Assembly (NCBI GenBank): GCA_009886115.1
Contig: VFJJ01000053.1
Location: forward strand, 1-53,734
Length of the DNA: 53,734 nt
Origin: Actinomycetota bacterium
Lineage (GTDB): Bacteria > Actinomycetota > Acidimicrobiia > IMCC26256 > VFJJ01
Reading direction: 5' to 3'
Part shown: one piece after another, positions 7,531-15,895 of the stretch
Layout of the letters: each line of letters opens with the position of its first letter
Numbering within the stretch: the stretch's first letter is position 1
Notes under the pieces: generated by a model
Database searches by the model: none
Told to the model about the DNA's origin: nothing
The model's input: the letters and a program-made list of their open reading frames with translations, nothing else
Made by a program: the position numbers and the translations under genes

Positions 7531-7618
7531 CGATATCCCGTGGTGCGCGATCCCGTGGTCCGCGATCCCGTGGAGGTCCGCGATCCCGCGGAGGTGCGCG
7601 ATCCCGTGGAGGTGCGCG
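7531..7618 (+). repeat. Tandem repeat (15/18-bp) carrying Shine-Dalgarno sequences
   Basis: Four copies of the core CGCGATCCCGYGG begin at 7546, 7561, 7579 and 7597, with partial copies at each end. Spacing is 15 then 18 and 18 bp. The 18-bp unit includes GGAGG, found at 7572, 7590 and 7608; the last is 10 nt before the ATG of the GGDEF-EAL gene. Copy number could vary by slippage and change expression. Confidence 0.8.
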
Positions 7619-7622
7619 GTGA

Positions 7623-9920
7623 ATGGGTGGTGTTGTTCCCTCAGGCTGGTTCCCCGTCAGGCCGATGTTCCGAGGAGCTGAACACCTGCATCGTGAGCGG
7701 AGGCCCGTGGCATCGATCCCGAATGGAACGGAGCGCGATGTCGCCGCCCCACCGGGATTCGGGCCGGGCGCTGTCGCAGCTGCACGTCCTGGGCGGCCGA
7801 GCCCCTCCAACCGGAGGGACCGGCGCACGGCCGTGTACATGGCCGCCGTCATCACTTCAGGTATCGCCATGATGGTGCTCGGGATCGTGGGCCCCTTCGA
7901 GATGCGGCGCTCGTTGAGCGAGCCTGGCTTCTGGATGCTGTGCTCCTTCGCACTCGTCGGTGAGCTGCGGCCGGTCAGCGTGCGCTGGGGCACCCAGGAA
8001 CAGGTGTTCTCGCTGTCGACGCCGTTCGTGTTCGCGTCGCTGCTCGCCTACGGGGTCGGCCCGTCGTTCATCACCCTGCTCATCGCGGTCGTCGTGGTCG
8101 ACGCGGTGGCCCGGTGCCATCCGGTGAAGATCGCGTTCAACTGCGCCGGCACCGTGATCGCGTTGGGTGCGGCCGGAGCGATCCTCCACGCGGCAGCGCC
8201 GGACGATCTCGGCACGGTGAACGTCGTCGCCGGCCGGTACGCACCAGCCATCGTTCTCGCGTCGTTCGCGCTGTTCGCGGTGAACATGACGCTGACCTCG
8301 GCCTACGTGGCGCTCAAGCAGGGGATGGTCGTCGTCAGGCATCTCCGCCGGTCGGTGACCATCAACCTCGTGACCACCCTGGCGCAGCTGGCGTTCGGAC
8401 CCTTGGTGGCCCTGTCGATCCTGACCCGGCCCTGGCTCGTGGCGCTGGTCCTCGTCCCGCTCTTCGCGGTCTTCAAGGGGGCCGAGGCGGTCTCGAAGGT
8501 CGAGTTCCAGGCCATGCACGATTCGCTGACGGGTCTGCCGAACCGGGCCTTCCTCCGCGACCGGGTCGAAGAGGCGATCGAGGCCGCGAGCGAGGCGCAC
8601 GGCTCGAGCCCGACCGGCCGGGTGGCCATCTTGCTGTGCGATCTCGACGGGTTCAAGGAGGTCAACGACACCCTCGGCCACCACGTCGGCGACGAGCTCC
8701 TCAAGGAGGTCGGGACCCGGCTCCAGCAGGCCCTGGGCGACAACGTCAACGTGTCACGGCTGGGCGGTGACGAGTTCGCCCTCTCGGTGCAGGTCCACGA
8801 TCTCGACGAGGCCACCGTGATCGCCGCCCGGCTTCAGGAGGCGCTCGATCAGCCATTCGTCTTCGGCGCGGCACGCCTGAACGTGGAGACGAGCATCGGG
8901 ATCGCGACGTTCCCCGACCACGCCACCGACTTCGACACCCTGCTGCAGAAGGCCGACGTCGCCATGTACCGGGCCAAGGCCCATCACACCGGGGTCGAGG
9001 TCTACGACCCGGCGAACGACCGCAACAGCCAGGCCAAGCTGAACCTGCTGGGCGAGCTGCGTGACGCCATCCCCAACAACGAGCTGGTGCTCTACTACCA
9101 ACCCAAGATCGACCTGGCGACCAATGAGATCGTGGGCGTCGAGGCCCTCGTGCGCTGGAACCATCCCGAACGCGGCTTCACGCCGCCGGACGACTTCATC
9201 CCTCTGGCCGAGCGCACCGGGCTCATCAACCCGCTCACCGACTGGGTGGTGGAAGCGGCGCTGGCCCAGTCGCACGCCTGGCGTGGTCAGGGCCTCGACC
9301 TCGGCGTGGCCGTCAACATCTCGGTGCGCTGCCTCTATGACCGGAGCTTCCCCGAGCGGGTGGCCGACGCGCTGGCTCGCTGGATGGTCCCGGCGAGCAG
9401 CCTCAAGCTGGAGATCACCGAGGGCATGCTCATGGCCGACCCCCGCCGGGCCATGCCCGTGTTGGCCGAGCTCGAGAAGATGGGGCTCTCGCTGGCCCTC
9501 GACGACTTCGGGACGGGCTACTCGTCGCTCGCCTACCTGAAGAGGCTGCCCGTCGCCGAGCTCAAGATCGACAAGTCGTTCGTGATGCACATGACCGAGG
9601 ATCAGGCCGACTCGACGATCGTCCGCACCACCATCGACATGGCCCGCAACCTCGGGCTGCACGTGGTGGCCGAGGGCGTCGAGAACCAGGAGGCACTCGA
9701 CCTGCTCGTGCTCTTCGGCTGCAACCTCGCCCAGGGTTACCACATCAGCCGACCGCTTCCCGTCGACAAGGCCGACGTCTTCCTCACCGAGAGCGGGCTC
9801 CTCGTGCCCCGCCTGGCGCCCCGGATCCCCGACGTCGCCTGGCCCGTGCAGACGGTGCCTCCCGTTGTCGCAGCAGCCGAGGCACGGACCTTGATTCGGC
9901 CGCTCCAGTTCACCACGTGA
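7623..9920 (+). CDS. Membrane-anchored GGDEF-EAL protein (cyclic-di-GMP synthesis/breakdown)
   Basis: 765 residues. The N-terminal third (about 70-290) is hydrophobic with several membrane helices forming a putative sensor. A GGDEF domain has the intact motif at 381-385, followed by an EAL domain with EAL at 507-509, DDFGTGYSSL at 627-636 and EGVE. Both active sites look intact, so it could make cyclic-di-GMP, cleave it to pGpG, or switch. The ATG at 7623 is served by GGAGG in the last tandem-repeat unit. An internal start nearer residue 78 would remove a basic, poorly conserved leader and is a real alternative. No inhibitory-site motif RxxD was checked rigorously. Confidence 0.93.
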   Translation: MGGVVPSGWFPVRPMFRGAEHLHRERRPVASIPNGTERDVAAPPGFGPGAVAAARPGRPSPSNRRDRRTAVYMAAVITSGIAMMVLGIVGPFEMRRSLSEPGFWMLCSFALVGELRPVSVRWGTQEQVFSLSTPFVFASLLAYGVGPSFITLLIAVVVVDAVARCHPVKIAFNCAGTVIALGAAGAILHAAAPDDLGTVNVVAGRYAPAIVLASFALFAVNMTLTSAYVALKQGMVVVRHLRRSVTINLVTTLAQLAFGPLVALSILTRPWLVALVLVPLFAVFKGAEAVSKVEFQAMHDSLTGLPNRAFLRDRVEEAIEAASEAHGSSPTGRVAILLCDLDGFKEVNDTLGHHVGDELLKEVGTRLQQALGDNVNVSRLGGDEFALSVQVHDLDEATVIAARLQEALDQPFVFGAARLNVETSIGIATFPDHATDFDTLLQKADVAMYRAKAHHTGVEVYDPANDRNSQAKLNLLGELRDAIPNNELVLYYQPKIDLATNEIVGVEALVRWNHPERGFTPPDDFIPLAERTGLINPLTDWVVEAALAQSHAWRGQGLDLGVAVNISVRCLYDRSFPERVADALARWMVPASSLKLEITEGMLMADPRRAMPVLAELEKMGLSLALDDFGTGYSSLAYLKRLPVAELKIDKSFVMHMTEDQADSTIVRTTIDMARNLGLHVVAEGVENQEALDLLVLFGCNLAQGYHISRPLPVDKADVFLTESGLLVPRLAPRIPDVAWPVQTVPPVVAAAEARTLIRPLQFTT

Positions 9921-9983
9921 CGACCAGCGGCCGGCCTCACCCCCCGGGGGGCGCGCCTGGCTGCAGTTCGCCCGTCTCTGCCG

Positions 9984-10352
9984 TCAGCGCGCGGCCGGAA
10001 CGGTCACGGTGAAGCGGGCGCCGCCGAGCGGGGCGACGCTCACCATGACCCGCAAGCGAGCCAGGAGGACGACGAGAGAGAACGGCTTGCGCAGGTAGTC
10101 GTCGGCCCCAGTGTCGAGGGCCTCGGCCTCGTCGAGCTCGCCGTCTTTTGCCGTGAGCATGAGGATCGGTGTCCACACGCCGGCCGCCCTGAGGTCACGA
10201 CAGACCTGGAAGCCGTTCTTTCCGGGCAGCATGATGTCGAGGACGATCGCGGCGTCGTCGAGCTCCTGGGCCCGCCACAGCCCGTCGAGACCGTCATGCT
10301 CGATGTCGACCGCGTAGCCCGTCTTCCAGGCGGCCTCGTCCGACGAGTCGAA
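9984..10352 (-). pseudogene. Relic of a two-component operon: receiver fragment joined to a histidine-kinase tail
   Basis: The frame reads TGYAVDIEHDGLDGLW, then VLDIMLPGKNGFQV (phospho-acceptor Asp region), ILMLTAKDGELDEAEALDTG and ADDYLRKPFSLVVLLARLR, an OmpR-family receiver. It then jumps straight into GGARFTVTVPA, the typical C-terminus of a sensor kinase ATPase domain. The N-terminal DD pocket strand of the receiver, its DNA-binding domain and nearly all of the kinase are missing. The simplest reading is an internal deletion of about 1.5-2 kb in a regulator-kinase pair plus loss of the 5' end. The rest of 9921-10426 holds nothing else that I recognise. Confidence 0.7.
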
Positions 10353-10413
10353 GGGCGCCGGCCATGGAGCGGCGCTGAGCGGGCCCCCCGTGGCGTGTCG
10401 CCCACGGCCGCCG

Positions 10414-10419
10414 TAGCCT
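10414..10419 (+). promoter_or_regulatory. Leaderless -10 box TAGCCT
   Basis: TAGCCT ends 7 nt before the LLM oxidoreductase ATG; transcription would begin at or next to the start codon, and there is no Shine-Dalgarno. Confidence 0.55.
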
Positions 10420-10426
10420 GCGCGCC

Positions 10427-11302
10427 ATGCAATTCTGGCAATCGATCGCCTTCACCGAGACCGACCAGCTCATCGACATCGCCAAGATCGCCGAGGAGGT
10501 CGGCTTCGAAGGCCTCGGCCTGGCCGAGCATCTTGTGACCCCCGACGAGATCGCCTCGACCTACCCGTACTCTGCCGACGGCACGGCCCGCTGGGACGGC
10601 AGCGCCCACTTCCCCGAGCCGTGGGCGCTGGCTTCGATGCTCGCATCGCACACCCGAACCCTGCGCTTTTGCACCAGCGTGTACATCCTGCCCATGCACG
10701 ACGTGTTCAGTGCAGCCAAGGCCGTCTCCACCGCGGCGTACCTGTCCGACAACCGGGTCATCCTCGGGGTCGGCGTGGGCTGGATGAAAGAGGAGTTCGT
10801 CCTCACCGGACAGGACTTCCACACTCGGGGCCGACGGATGGACGAGATGCTCGTGGTCATGGGCAAGCTCTTCGCTGGTGGCATGGTCGAGCACCACGGC
10901 CAGTTCTTCGACTTTCCCGCGATGCAGATGGAACCGCACCCGTCACGGCCCGTTCCCGTCTACACCGGCGGGCACTCCGAGCCGGCGCTGCGCCGAGCGG
11001 CGCGCTGGGACGGGTGGTTCGGGGCCGGGCCGTACACGATCGACGAGCTGACCGGCCACATGGCCCGTCTCGACGAGATCCGGCGCGAGGTGGGGACAGC
11101 CGACCGGCCGTACGGGATCATCGCCGGGCTCTGGGAGTTCCCCGACCTCGACACCTGCAAGCGTCTCGAGGACCGGGGCGTCACCGGGCTGGTGAAGATC
11201 CCCTGGTTCTTCGATGGCATCCCCACCTCCACCGTCGAGTACAAGCGCGAGACCATGGAGCGCTTCGCCGAGCAGTACATCGAGCCTCTCCGCTCGCGCT
11301 GA
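10427..11302 (+). CDS. LLM-class (luciferase-like) F420-dependent oxidoreductase
   Basis: 291 residues of the bacterial-luciferase-like TIM barrel fold. Landmarks are the N-terminal AEEVGFEGLGLAEH, the barrel strand LRFCTSVYILP, the phosphate-binding GVGVGWMKEEF and the PVYTGGHSEPALRRAAR loop. Actinobacterial members usually bind F420 and oxidise or reduce alcohols, ketones or imines; the substrate is unknown. It appears monocistronic and leaderless, and converges on the molybdopterin enzyme with a shared terminator. Confidence 0.9.
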   Translation: MQFWQSIAFTETDQLIDIAKIAEEVGFEGLGLAEHLVTPDEIASTYPYSADGTARWDGSAHFPEPWALASMLASHTRTLRFCTSVYILPMHDVFSAAKAVSTAAYLSDNRVILGVGVGWMKEEFVLTGQDFHTRGRRMDEMLVVMGKLFAGGMVEHHGQFFDFPAMQMEPHPSRPVPVYTGGHSEPALRRAARWDGWFGAGPYTIDELTGHMARLDEIRREVGTADRPYGIIAGLWEFPDLDTCKRLEDRGVTGLVKIPWFFDGIPTSTVEYKRETMERFAEQYIEPLRSR

Positions 11303-11326
11303 CCACCCCGGGGCGACCCGGCGCCC

Positions 11327-11369
11327 GGCATCCCCATGCGGTCTATTGGGAGAGCCGCACGGGGATGCC
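11327..11369 (+). terminator. Bidirectional terminator between convergent genes
   Basis: GGCATCCCCATGCGG (11327-11341) pairs with CCGCACGGGGATGCC (11355-11369): 15 bp with one mismatch and a 13-nt loop. The loop contains the TAG stop of the minus-strand oxidoreductase, and the hairpin starts 24 nt after the LLM stop. Confidence 0.75.
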
Positions 11370-13382
11370 GCTCTGGATCACCATGCCCGTCAGGGGGTCG
11401 ACGCCGCCGCCGCCGGGTCGGGTCGCGGTGAGAACGCTCACGTTCTGGCCCGCCAGCCCGTGGGGAACGGCCAGCGCGCCGGGCACGATGTCGTCGGTGA
11501 TCCTGATCTCGACCCTGAGCTCGGTGTCACCCGTCATCGCGTGCAGGACCGCCGTCGTGGCGTTCGGGTCCAACCCGGCCTCGGCCGCGGTGAGCGGATG
11601 CACCCAGACCGCGATGTCGTCGCCACCCCGGGCGATGTCGCGCAGGCCAGAATTCATGCGGCGCAACGATCTCCGGGGAATGACGACCGTCGTCGGTCGT
11701 CCGTTGCGGGCCTCGCGGCCGGCGGCCGTCCCACTCCCCGGCTCGGCCTCCGTCCACCGATCGAGCTGCTCGACGAGCGCCGAGGGGGCAAGCCGCCATC
11801 GGCCATCGGGCAGCACGCGCTCGTGGACCCATCCCCGCGGGCGCGGCTCGTCAGCGATGTACAGGCCGGGTTCGCGCACCTCGGGAGCCATACGCACCAT
11901 GGCCGCCAGCGGATCGGTCTCGGGTTCGTAGCCGAGACGCGATCCGAGCTCGGCGAGGACCTCGCTCAACACACGCCGATCGGCAGCCGGGCTGAACACG
12001 GGCGGCGTGTGGTGGGCGAAGCGCATCGTGGGGAACACGTCGGTGTAGAAGCTCACGTCGGTGCGTTCCAACTGGCCGGCCACGGGGAGCACATGGGTCG
12101 CCAGCGCGACCGTGTCGCTCTCGATCACGTCGGCGACAACGAGCACCTCCAACTGCGCCATGGCTTCGGTGAGTCGCCGGGCGTCGGGGAGGGCCGTCAC
12201 CGGGTTGCCGCCGAACACGAGCAGCGCCCGCACGTTGCCGGCCTCGATCTCGTCGGCCAGGGCCGCGCACGGCAACTCGCCGAAGCGCCCCGGGAGGTCC
12301 GGACGACTGGCGGGCCCGGGCGCAGGGCGACCGTCAGACCTCGCGAGGGTGCGCTCGTCGAGGCGCATGAGGTAGCCGGGGTTGAACCAGGCGCCGTCGG
12401 GATGCTCGAACGAGCCGGTGACGATCTGCAGCGTCCAGGCGAGCCACTCGGTGATGTTCGCCGCTGCTGCCATGGTGCAGCCGGTTCCCGTCGCCACCGT
12501 GACCTTGTGACCGGGCGACGACCGGAGCGCGTCGAGGAGCCCGTCGAGCTCGCCCGGTGCGAGCCCGGTGCGCTCCGCAGCCCGGTCGACGGTCCACGGC
12601 TCGACGGCTCGGGCCACCGCGGCCAGATCGTCGGCCACGCTCCGACGGTTGAGATACCCGCGATCGTCGAGGCCCTCGGCCAGCACGGCCCGCACGAGGA
12701 AGGCCAGGACCGCCGGGTCGCTCCCGGGGCTGATCGCCAAGTGCCCGTTGGCCAGGCGGGCCGTCTCGGTGCGTCTCGGATCGGCCACCCACAGCCCGCC
12801 GCGCCCGGCGAGCGTCCGCATCACGGTCACCGGATCGACGAGGCCCGACGAGTGCCCGTGCGACACGACGGGGTTCGAGCCGAGGAGGAGCGTGAGCCCC
12901 CGGGTGTCGGGGTCGAGGCTCGGGATGAGACTGGGCGAGCCGCCCATGACCTCGGCGACGAAGCTACGGGCGATGGCGTCGACGCTGAGCGCCGAGTACC
13001 GGCTGCGGGAGCCGAGCTGGCGCCAGAGGCGATCGGCGGCTCGCTTGCCGAATGCGTCGATCCACGACCAGGTGCCGAAGTAGACGGCGATCCCGTCGGG
13101 GCCCTGCCGGTCGACGATCTGGCCCAGGCGTTGTGCGAGATCGGCGAGCAGCGCGTCCCACGAGACCTCGACCGTGTGGCCCGTCGGTCCCATGCGGGGC
13201 CGGTCGAGCCTGAGGGGATGATGGTGGAACTCGCCCAGCGCCCGACCCTTCGGGCACGTGTAGCCGCGAGACACCGGATGGTCGGCGTCGCCGCGCACCC
13301 GAACGACACGCCCGTCGTCGACGGTCGCGACCACGCCGCATTGCACGGGGCAGATCCGACACGTGCTGCGGTGCTCCGGCAT
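11343..13382 (-). CDS. Molybdopterin oxidoreductase (formate dehydrogenase/BisC-like large subunit)
   Basis: 679 residues from ATG at 13382. A 4Fe-4S site is formed by C8, C11, C15 and C43 (TCRICPVQC...YTCPKG). Molybdopterin-guanine-dinucleotide binding segments follow (LLLGSNPVVSHGHSSG, VADPRRTETARLA, AISPGSDPAVLAFL) and a C-terminal dinucleotide-binding domain (VLHAMTGDTELRVEI, PHGLAGQNVSVLT). No Sec codon lies in the Mo-ligand region, so I do not call it a formate dehydrogenase. No electron-transfer subunit gene is adjacent, so it may use a soluble partner. A longer in-frame extension to 13745 antisense to the next gene is not credible. Confidence 0.9.
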   Translation of the reverse strand: MPEHRSTCRICPVQCGVVATVDDGRVVRVRGDADHPVSRGYTCPKGRALGEFHHHPLRLDRPRMGPTGHTVEVSWDALLADLAQRLGQIVDRQGPDGIAVYFGTWSWIDAFGKRAADRLWRQLGSRSRYSALSVDAIARSFVAEVMGGSPSLIPSLDPDTRGLTLLLGSNPVVSHGHSSGLVDPVTVMRTLAGRGGLWVADPRRTETARLANGHLAISPGSDPAVLAFLVRAVLAEGLDDRGYLNRRSVADDLAAVARAVEPWTVDRAAERTGLAPGELDGLLDALRSSPGHKVTVATGTGCTMAAAANITEWLAWTLQIVTGSFEHPDGAWFNPGYLMRLDERTLARSDGRPAPGPASRPDLPGRFGELPCAALADEIEAGNVRALLVFGGNPVTALPDARRLTEAMAQLEVLVVADVIESDTVALATHVLPVAGQLERTDVSFYTDVFPTMRFAHHTPPVFSPAADRRVLSEVLAELGSRLGYEPETDPLAAMVRMAPEVREPGLYIADEPRPRGWVHERVLPDGRWRLAPSALVEQLDRWTEAEPGSGTAAGREARNGRPTTVVIPRRSLRRMNSGLRDIARGGDDIAVWVHPLTAAEAGLDPNATTAVLHAMTGDTELRVEIRITDDIVPGALAVPHGLAGQNVSVLTATRPGGGGVDPLTGMVIQSGIPVRLSQ

Positions 13383-13509
13383 GACGCCATCTTGGCGCAC
13401 CGTGGCGCCCGACGGGTGAGCCGATGGTGAGCAGGCGCGGCGTCGGGGCGCGTACGGTGACGGCCGCGCGGCTCGGAGCGAGACAGCCGCCGGAGCCCAG
13501 GGAGCGGCG

Positions 13510-14403
13510 ATGTCCGAGCGGTTGCTGTCAGACGACGAGCTCCGTGCGCTGAGCACGCCTCCGAGGGCCCAGGTCGCGGCGGCCATCGAGGCCGGCGACC
13601 ACGAGCGGGCGGCCACGCTCGTACGCGACTTCACCAGGGGCTTTCGCGACTTCATCGTGGGCTTCGACGCCTGGATGGCCGCCATCCAGGAATGGCTGGC
13701 CATGCCGACGACCGAGGGGGGCGGGGGCGGCTTCGAGGCGCTCACCTCGGCGGCCGCTGTCGAATGGGAGGTGGCCCGTCACGCGCTCCGCCTCGGCATC
13801 ACCGACGATGACTGGACCATCTGGAACGTCGCGAACGTCGCGAACGAGCCGCAGGCGTCCGAGGCCGATCTCGACGAGTTCATTCGCATCGAGAACGCCT
13901 TGCGCCGCCTGCACGATCTCGGCCGCGACCGGGTGGCCCTGGCGCTCTCGCACGTCTATCGCACCCACGGCGTCGACGCGCTCGAGCGTTGCCTGCGCCA
14001 CGCGGCCGATCTCACGATCCTCCGCGCCATGGAGCGCGACCTCCAGCGCGACCCCGTCGCCCGGGTGCGCCGCTGGAGTCGGATGGGGCTCTACAACTTC
14101 ACGAGCATCACCGTCGAGGAGTCGGACGACGCCTTCACGATCGTGCAGGACCCGTGCGGGACCTGCGGCCGTCAGTTGCTCGACGGTCTGTACGGACCGC
14201 CCCTCGACCTCGCCGTGGTCACCGAGCACTGCGCCATCACCTGGGGACGCGGCACCACGCCCATCTACCGCTCGCACGTCCCGCTCATGCACTCGGTGAT
14301 GCCCATCGAGCGCGTCGGCGTGCCCTGGCCGCTGCTCGAGTGCCCCGAAGGGATGATCGCGGGTCCGTGCCGCATCGTGCTGAAGAAGGATCCCCGTGCC
14401 TGA
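13510..14403 (+). CDS. Uncharacterised protein with a Cys-rich DPCGTCGR motif
   Basis: 297 residues. The first 180 are predicted mostly helical with many charged residues. The C-terminal third has DPCGTCGRQL, then EHCAITWGRGTTPIY, then LLECPEG and AGPCR, a spacing of Cys and His that suggests a metal site. It resembles hypothetical proteins carrying a DPCGxxGR motif that I cannot name. It starts 127 nt from the divergent molybdopterin enzyme and overlaps the following methyltransferase by 8 nt, so it probably works with that enzyme. Confidence 0.7.
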   Translation: MSERLLSDDELRALSTPPRAQVAAAIEAGDHERAATLVRDFTRGFRDFIVGFDAWMAAIQEWLAMPTTEGGGGGFEALTSAAAVEWEVARHALRLGITDDDWTIWNVANVANEPQASEADLDEFIRIENALRRLHDLGRDRVALALSHVYRTHGVDALERCLRHAADLTILRAMERDLQRDPVARVRRWSRMGLYNFTSITVEESDDAFTIVQDPCGTCGRQLLDGLYGPPLDLAVVTEHCAITWGRGTTPIYRSHVPLMHSVMPIERVGVPWPLLECPEGMIAGPCRIVLKKDPRA

Positions 14404-15076
14404 GCCGACCCCGGCCGCGACCCCGGAACCAGAACCAGAACCGGCGATCGACATGGCGCCGACCGACGGCGGGTTCGGGCCCGGGTTCTTCACCCGGGCC
14501 GACGAGACCTCCGACGCCCGCTTCTATGCCCCGCCCCGGCTCGTGACCCACATCGACGCCGGAGCGATCGAGGCCGTCGGGCTGCTCTACGAGGAGCTCG
14601 ACCTCACCGGCGCCGTGCTCGACCTCATGAGCTCGTGGGTCTCGCACTTCCGTCGGGCTCCGGCCCATCTCACCGTCCTCGGCATGAACGAGGCCGAGCT
14701 GGAAGCGAATCCCCTTGCGGCCCAACGGGTCGTTCACGATTTGAACGCCGACCCCCGCGTGCCCTTTGGTGATGCCAGCTTCGACGCGGCCACGTGCTGC
14801 GTGTCGGTCGACTACATCACCCAGCCCGTTGCTGTGTTCACGGAGGTGGCCCGGGTCTTGCGACCGGGCGCGCCTTTCGTGTGCACGTTTTCGAACCGGT
14901 GCTTTCCCACGAAGGCCATCAGGGGATGGCTGGCGACCGACGATGCCGGTCACTGCGAGATCGTCGCCCGCTACTTCCGGGCTGCGGCCAGGTACAGCGA
15001 ACCCACGGTGCGGCACTGCAACCCGGGCGCCCGAAGCGACCCTCTGTACGCCGTGTGGGCCACGACCATCGGCTGA
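14396..15076 (+). CDS. SAM-dependent methyltransferase-like protein (class I)
   Basis: 226 residues with a Pro/Glu-rich N-terminal tail (PEPTPAATPEPEPEPA). Landmarks of a Methyltransf_11-type Rossmann fold are VLDLMSSWVSHF (motif I position), VHDLNADPRVPFGDASFDA (acidic loop and motif II), and VLRPGAPFVCTFSNR (motif III). Motif I lacks the usual DxGxG glycines, so cofactor binding may be altered or lost. The GTG start overlaps the end of the previous gene by 8 nt. The substrate is unknown. Confidence 0.78.
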   Translation: MPEPTPAATPEPEPEPAIDMAPTDGGFGPGFFTRADETSDARFYAPPRLVTHIDAGAIEAVGLLYEELDLTGAVLDLMSSWVSHFRRAPAHLTVLGMNEAELEANPLAAQRVVHDLNADPRVPFGDASFDAATCCVSVDYITQPVAVFTEVARVLRPGAPFVCTFSNRCFPTKAIRGWLATDDAGHCEIVARYFRAAARYSEPTVRHCNPGARSDPLYAVWATTIG

Positions 15077-15102
15077 CCGGCTCACCCCGGCCGGAGCGAC
15101 CA

Positions 15103-15762
15103 TCACGAGCTGAGGTGCGTCCCGAAGAAGGCCAGCATCCGGTGCCAGGCATCGGCGGCGGCTTCGGGATGGTGGTTGGGTGAGCCGTCGCGCATGAACC
15201 CGTGCTCGGCACCCTCGTAGACGACCACGTCGCCCGGATGATGCGCCCGCACGGCGTCGACGTCGGCATTGGGGATCCACTCGTCGCGGTCACCGAAGAA
15301 GGCCAGGAGCGGACACGTCGGTTCGCCGAGGATGCTGGCGATCTGGCCCCCGTAGAACGGCACGGCGGCGTCGATCGGGACGCCCGAGACGGCGGACCGG
15401 TACGTGAGCCGCCCACCGTTGCAGAACCCGGTGAGGCCCACCTTGGTCGCGCCCATCGCCCGGGCCTCGAGCACGGCCGCAGTGACGTCGGTGAGAGCGA
15501 GCGGATCGGGAAGGTTTCTGAACCACATCTCGCTGGCCGCCCGCTCATTGTCGGGGCCGCCGAAGCGGGCGAAGAGGTCGGGGGCGATGGCGAGGTACCC
15601 GGCGTCGGCCAGCCGCTCGCAGAACCGAAGGAGCTGCAAGGTCAGCCCGTGCCCTTCGAGGAGCACGACCACCGCGGCACCCGTCGCCCGGTTCGATCGG
15701 GGTCGGGCGCAGAAGTACGGCACCGGGAGGGCGTCCTCGGTTCGAGCTACGACATCGGTCAC
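15103..15762 (-). CDS. Dienelactone hydrolase family protein
   Basis: 219-residue alpha/beta hydrolase with the dienelactone-hydrolase triad: C114 in GFCNGG, D160 in GDRDEW and H187 in AEHGFM. The oxyanion-side motif LLEGHGL replaces the more common QEIFG, so the substrate probably differs from dienelactone. It converges on the methyltransferase and is divergent from ACC deaminase. A GTG start is used. Confidence 0.88.
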   Translation of the reverse strand: MTDVVARTEDALPVPYFCARPRSNRATGAAVVVLLEGHGLTLQLLRFCERLADAGYLAIAPDLFARFGGPDNERAASEMWFRNLPDPLALTDVTAAVLEARAMGATKVGLTGFCNGGRLTYRSAVSGVPIDAAVPFYGGQIASILGEPTCPLLAFFGDRDEWIPNADVDAVRAHHPGDVVVYEGAEHGFMRDGSPNHHPEAAADAWHRMLAFFGTHLSS

Positions 15763-15895
15763 GGAGTCTCCGATCGGGGGGCCACGTTCGCGCAGGCGGC
15801 CCTGCTCACGCGCTCCGCCTCGTCGCCGGGATCGTCGACCCGCGAGCTACCTTCCGTCAAGACCACCCCCGTTCGATTTTGGAGGCACCACAGCC

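Noticed and set aside
7531-7618. CRISPR array
   Set aside because: Units are contiguous with a 15-18-bp period and no spacers; no cas gene is present.
11343-13382. Selenocysteine formate dehydrogenase
   Set aside because: No in-frame TGA and no Cys or Sec at an obvious Mo-ligand site; only the general molybdopterin family can be claimed.
13383-13745. N-terminal extension of the molybdopterin oxidoreductase
   Set aside because: It would run antisense through the divergent gene at 13510 and lacks the iron-sulfur N-terminus expected at the start.
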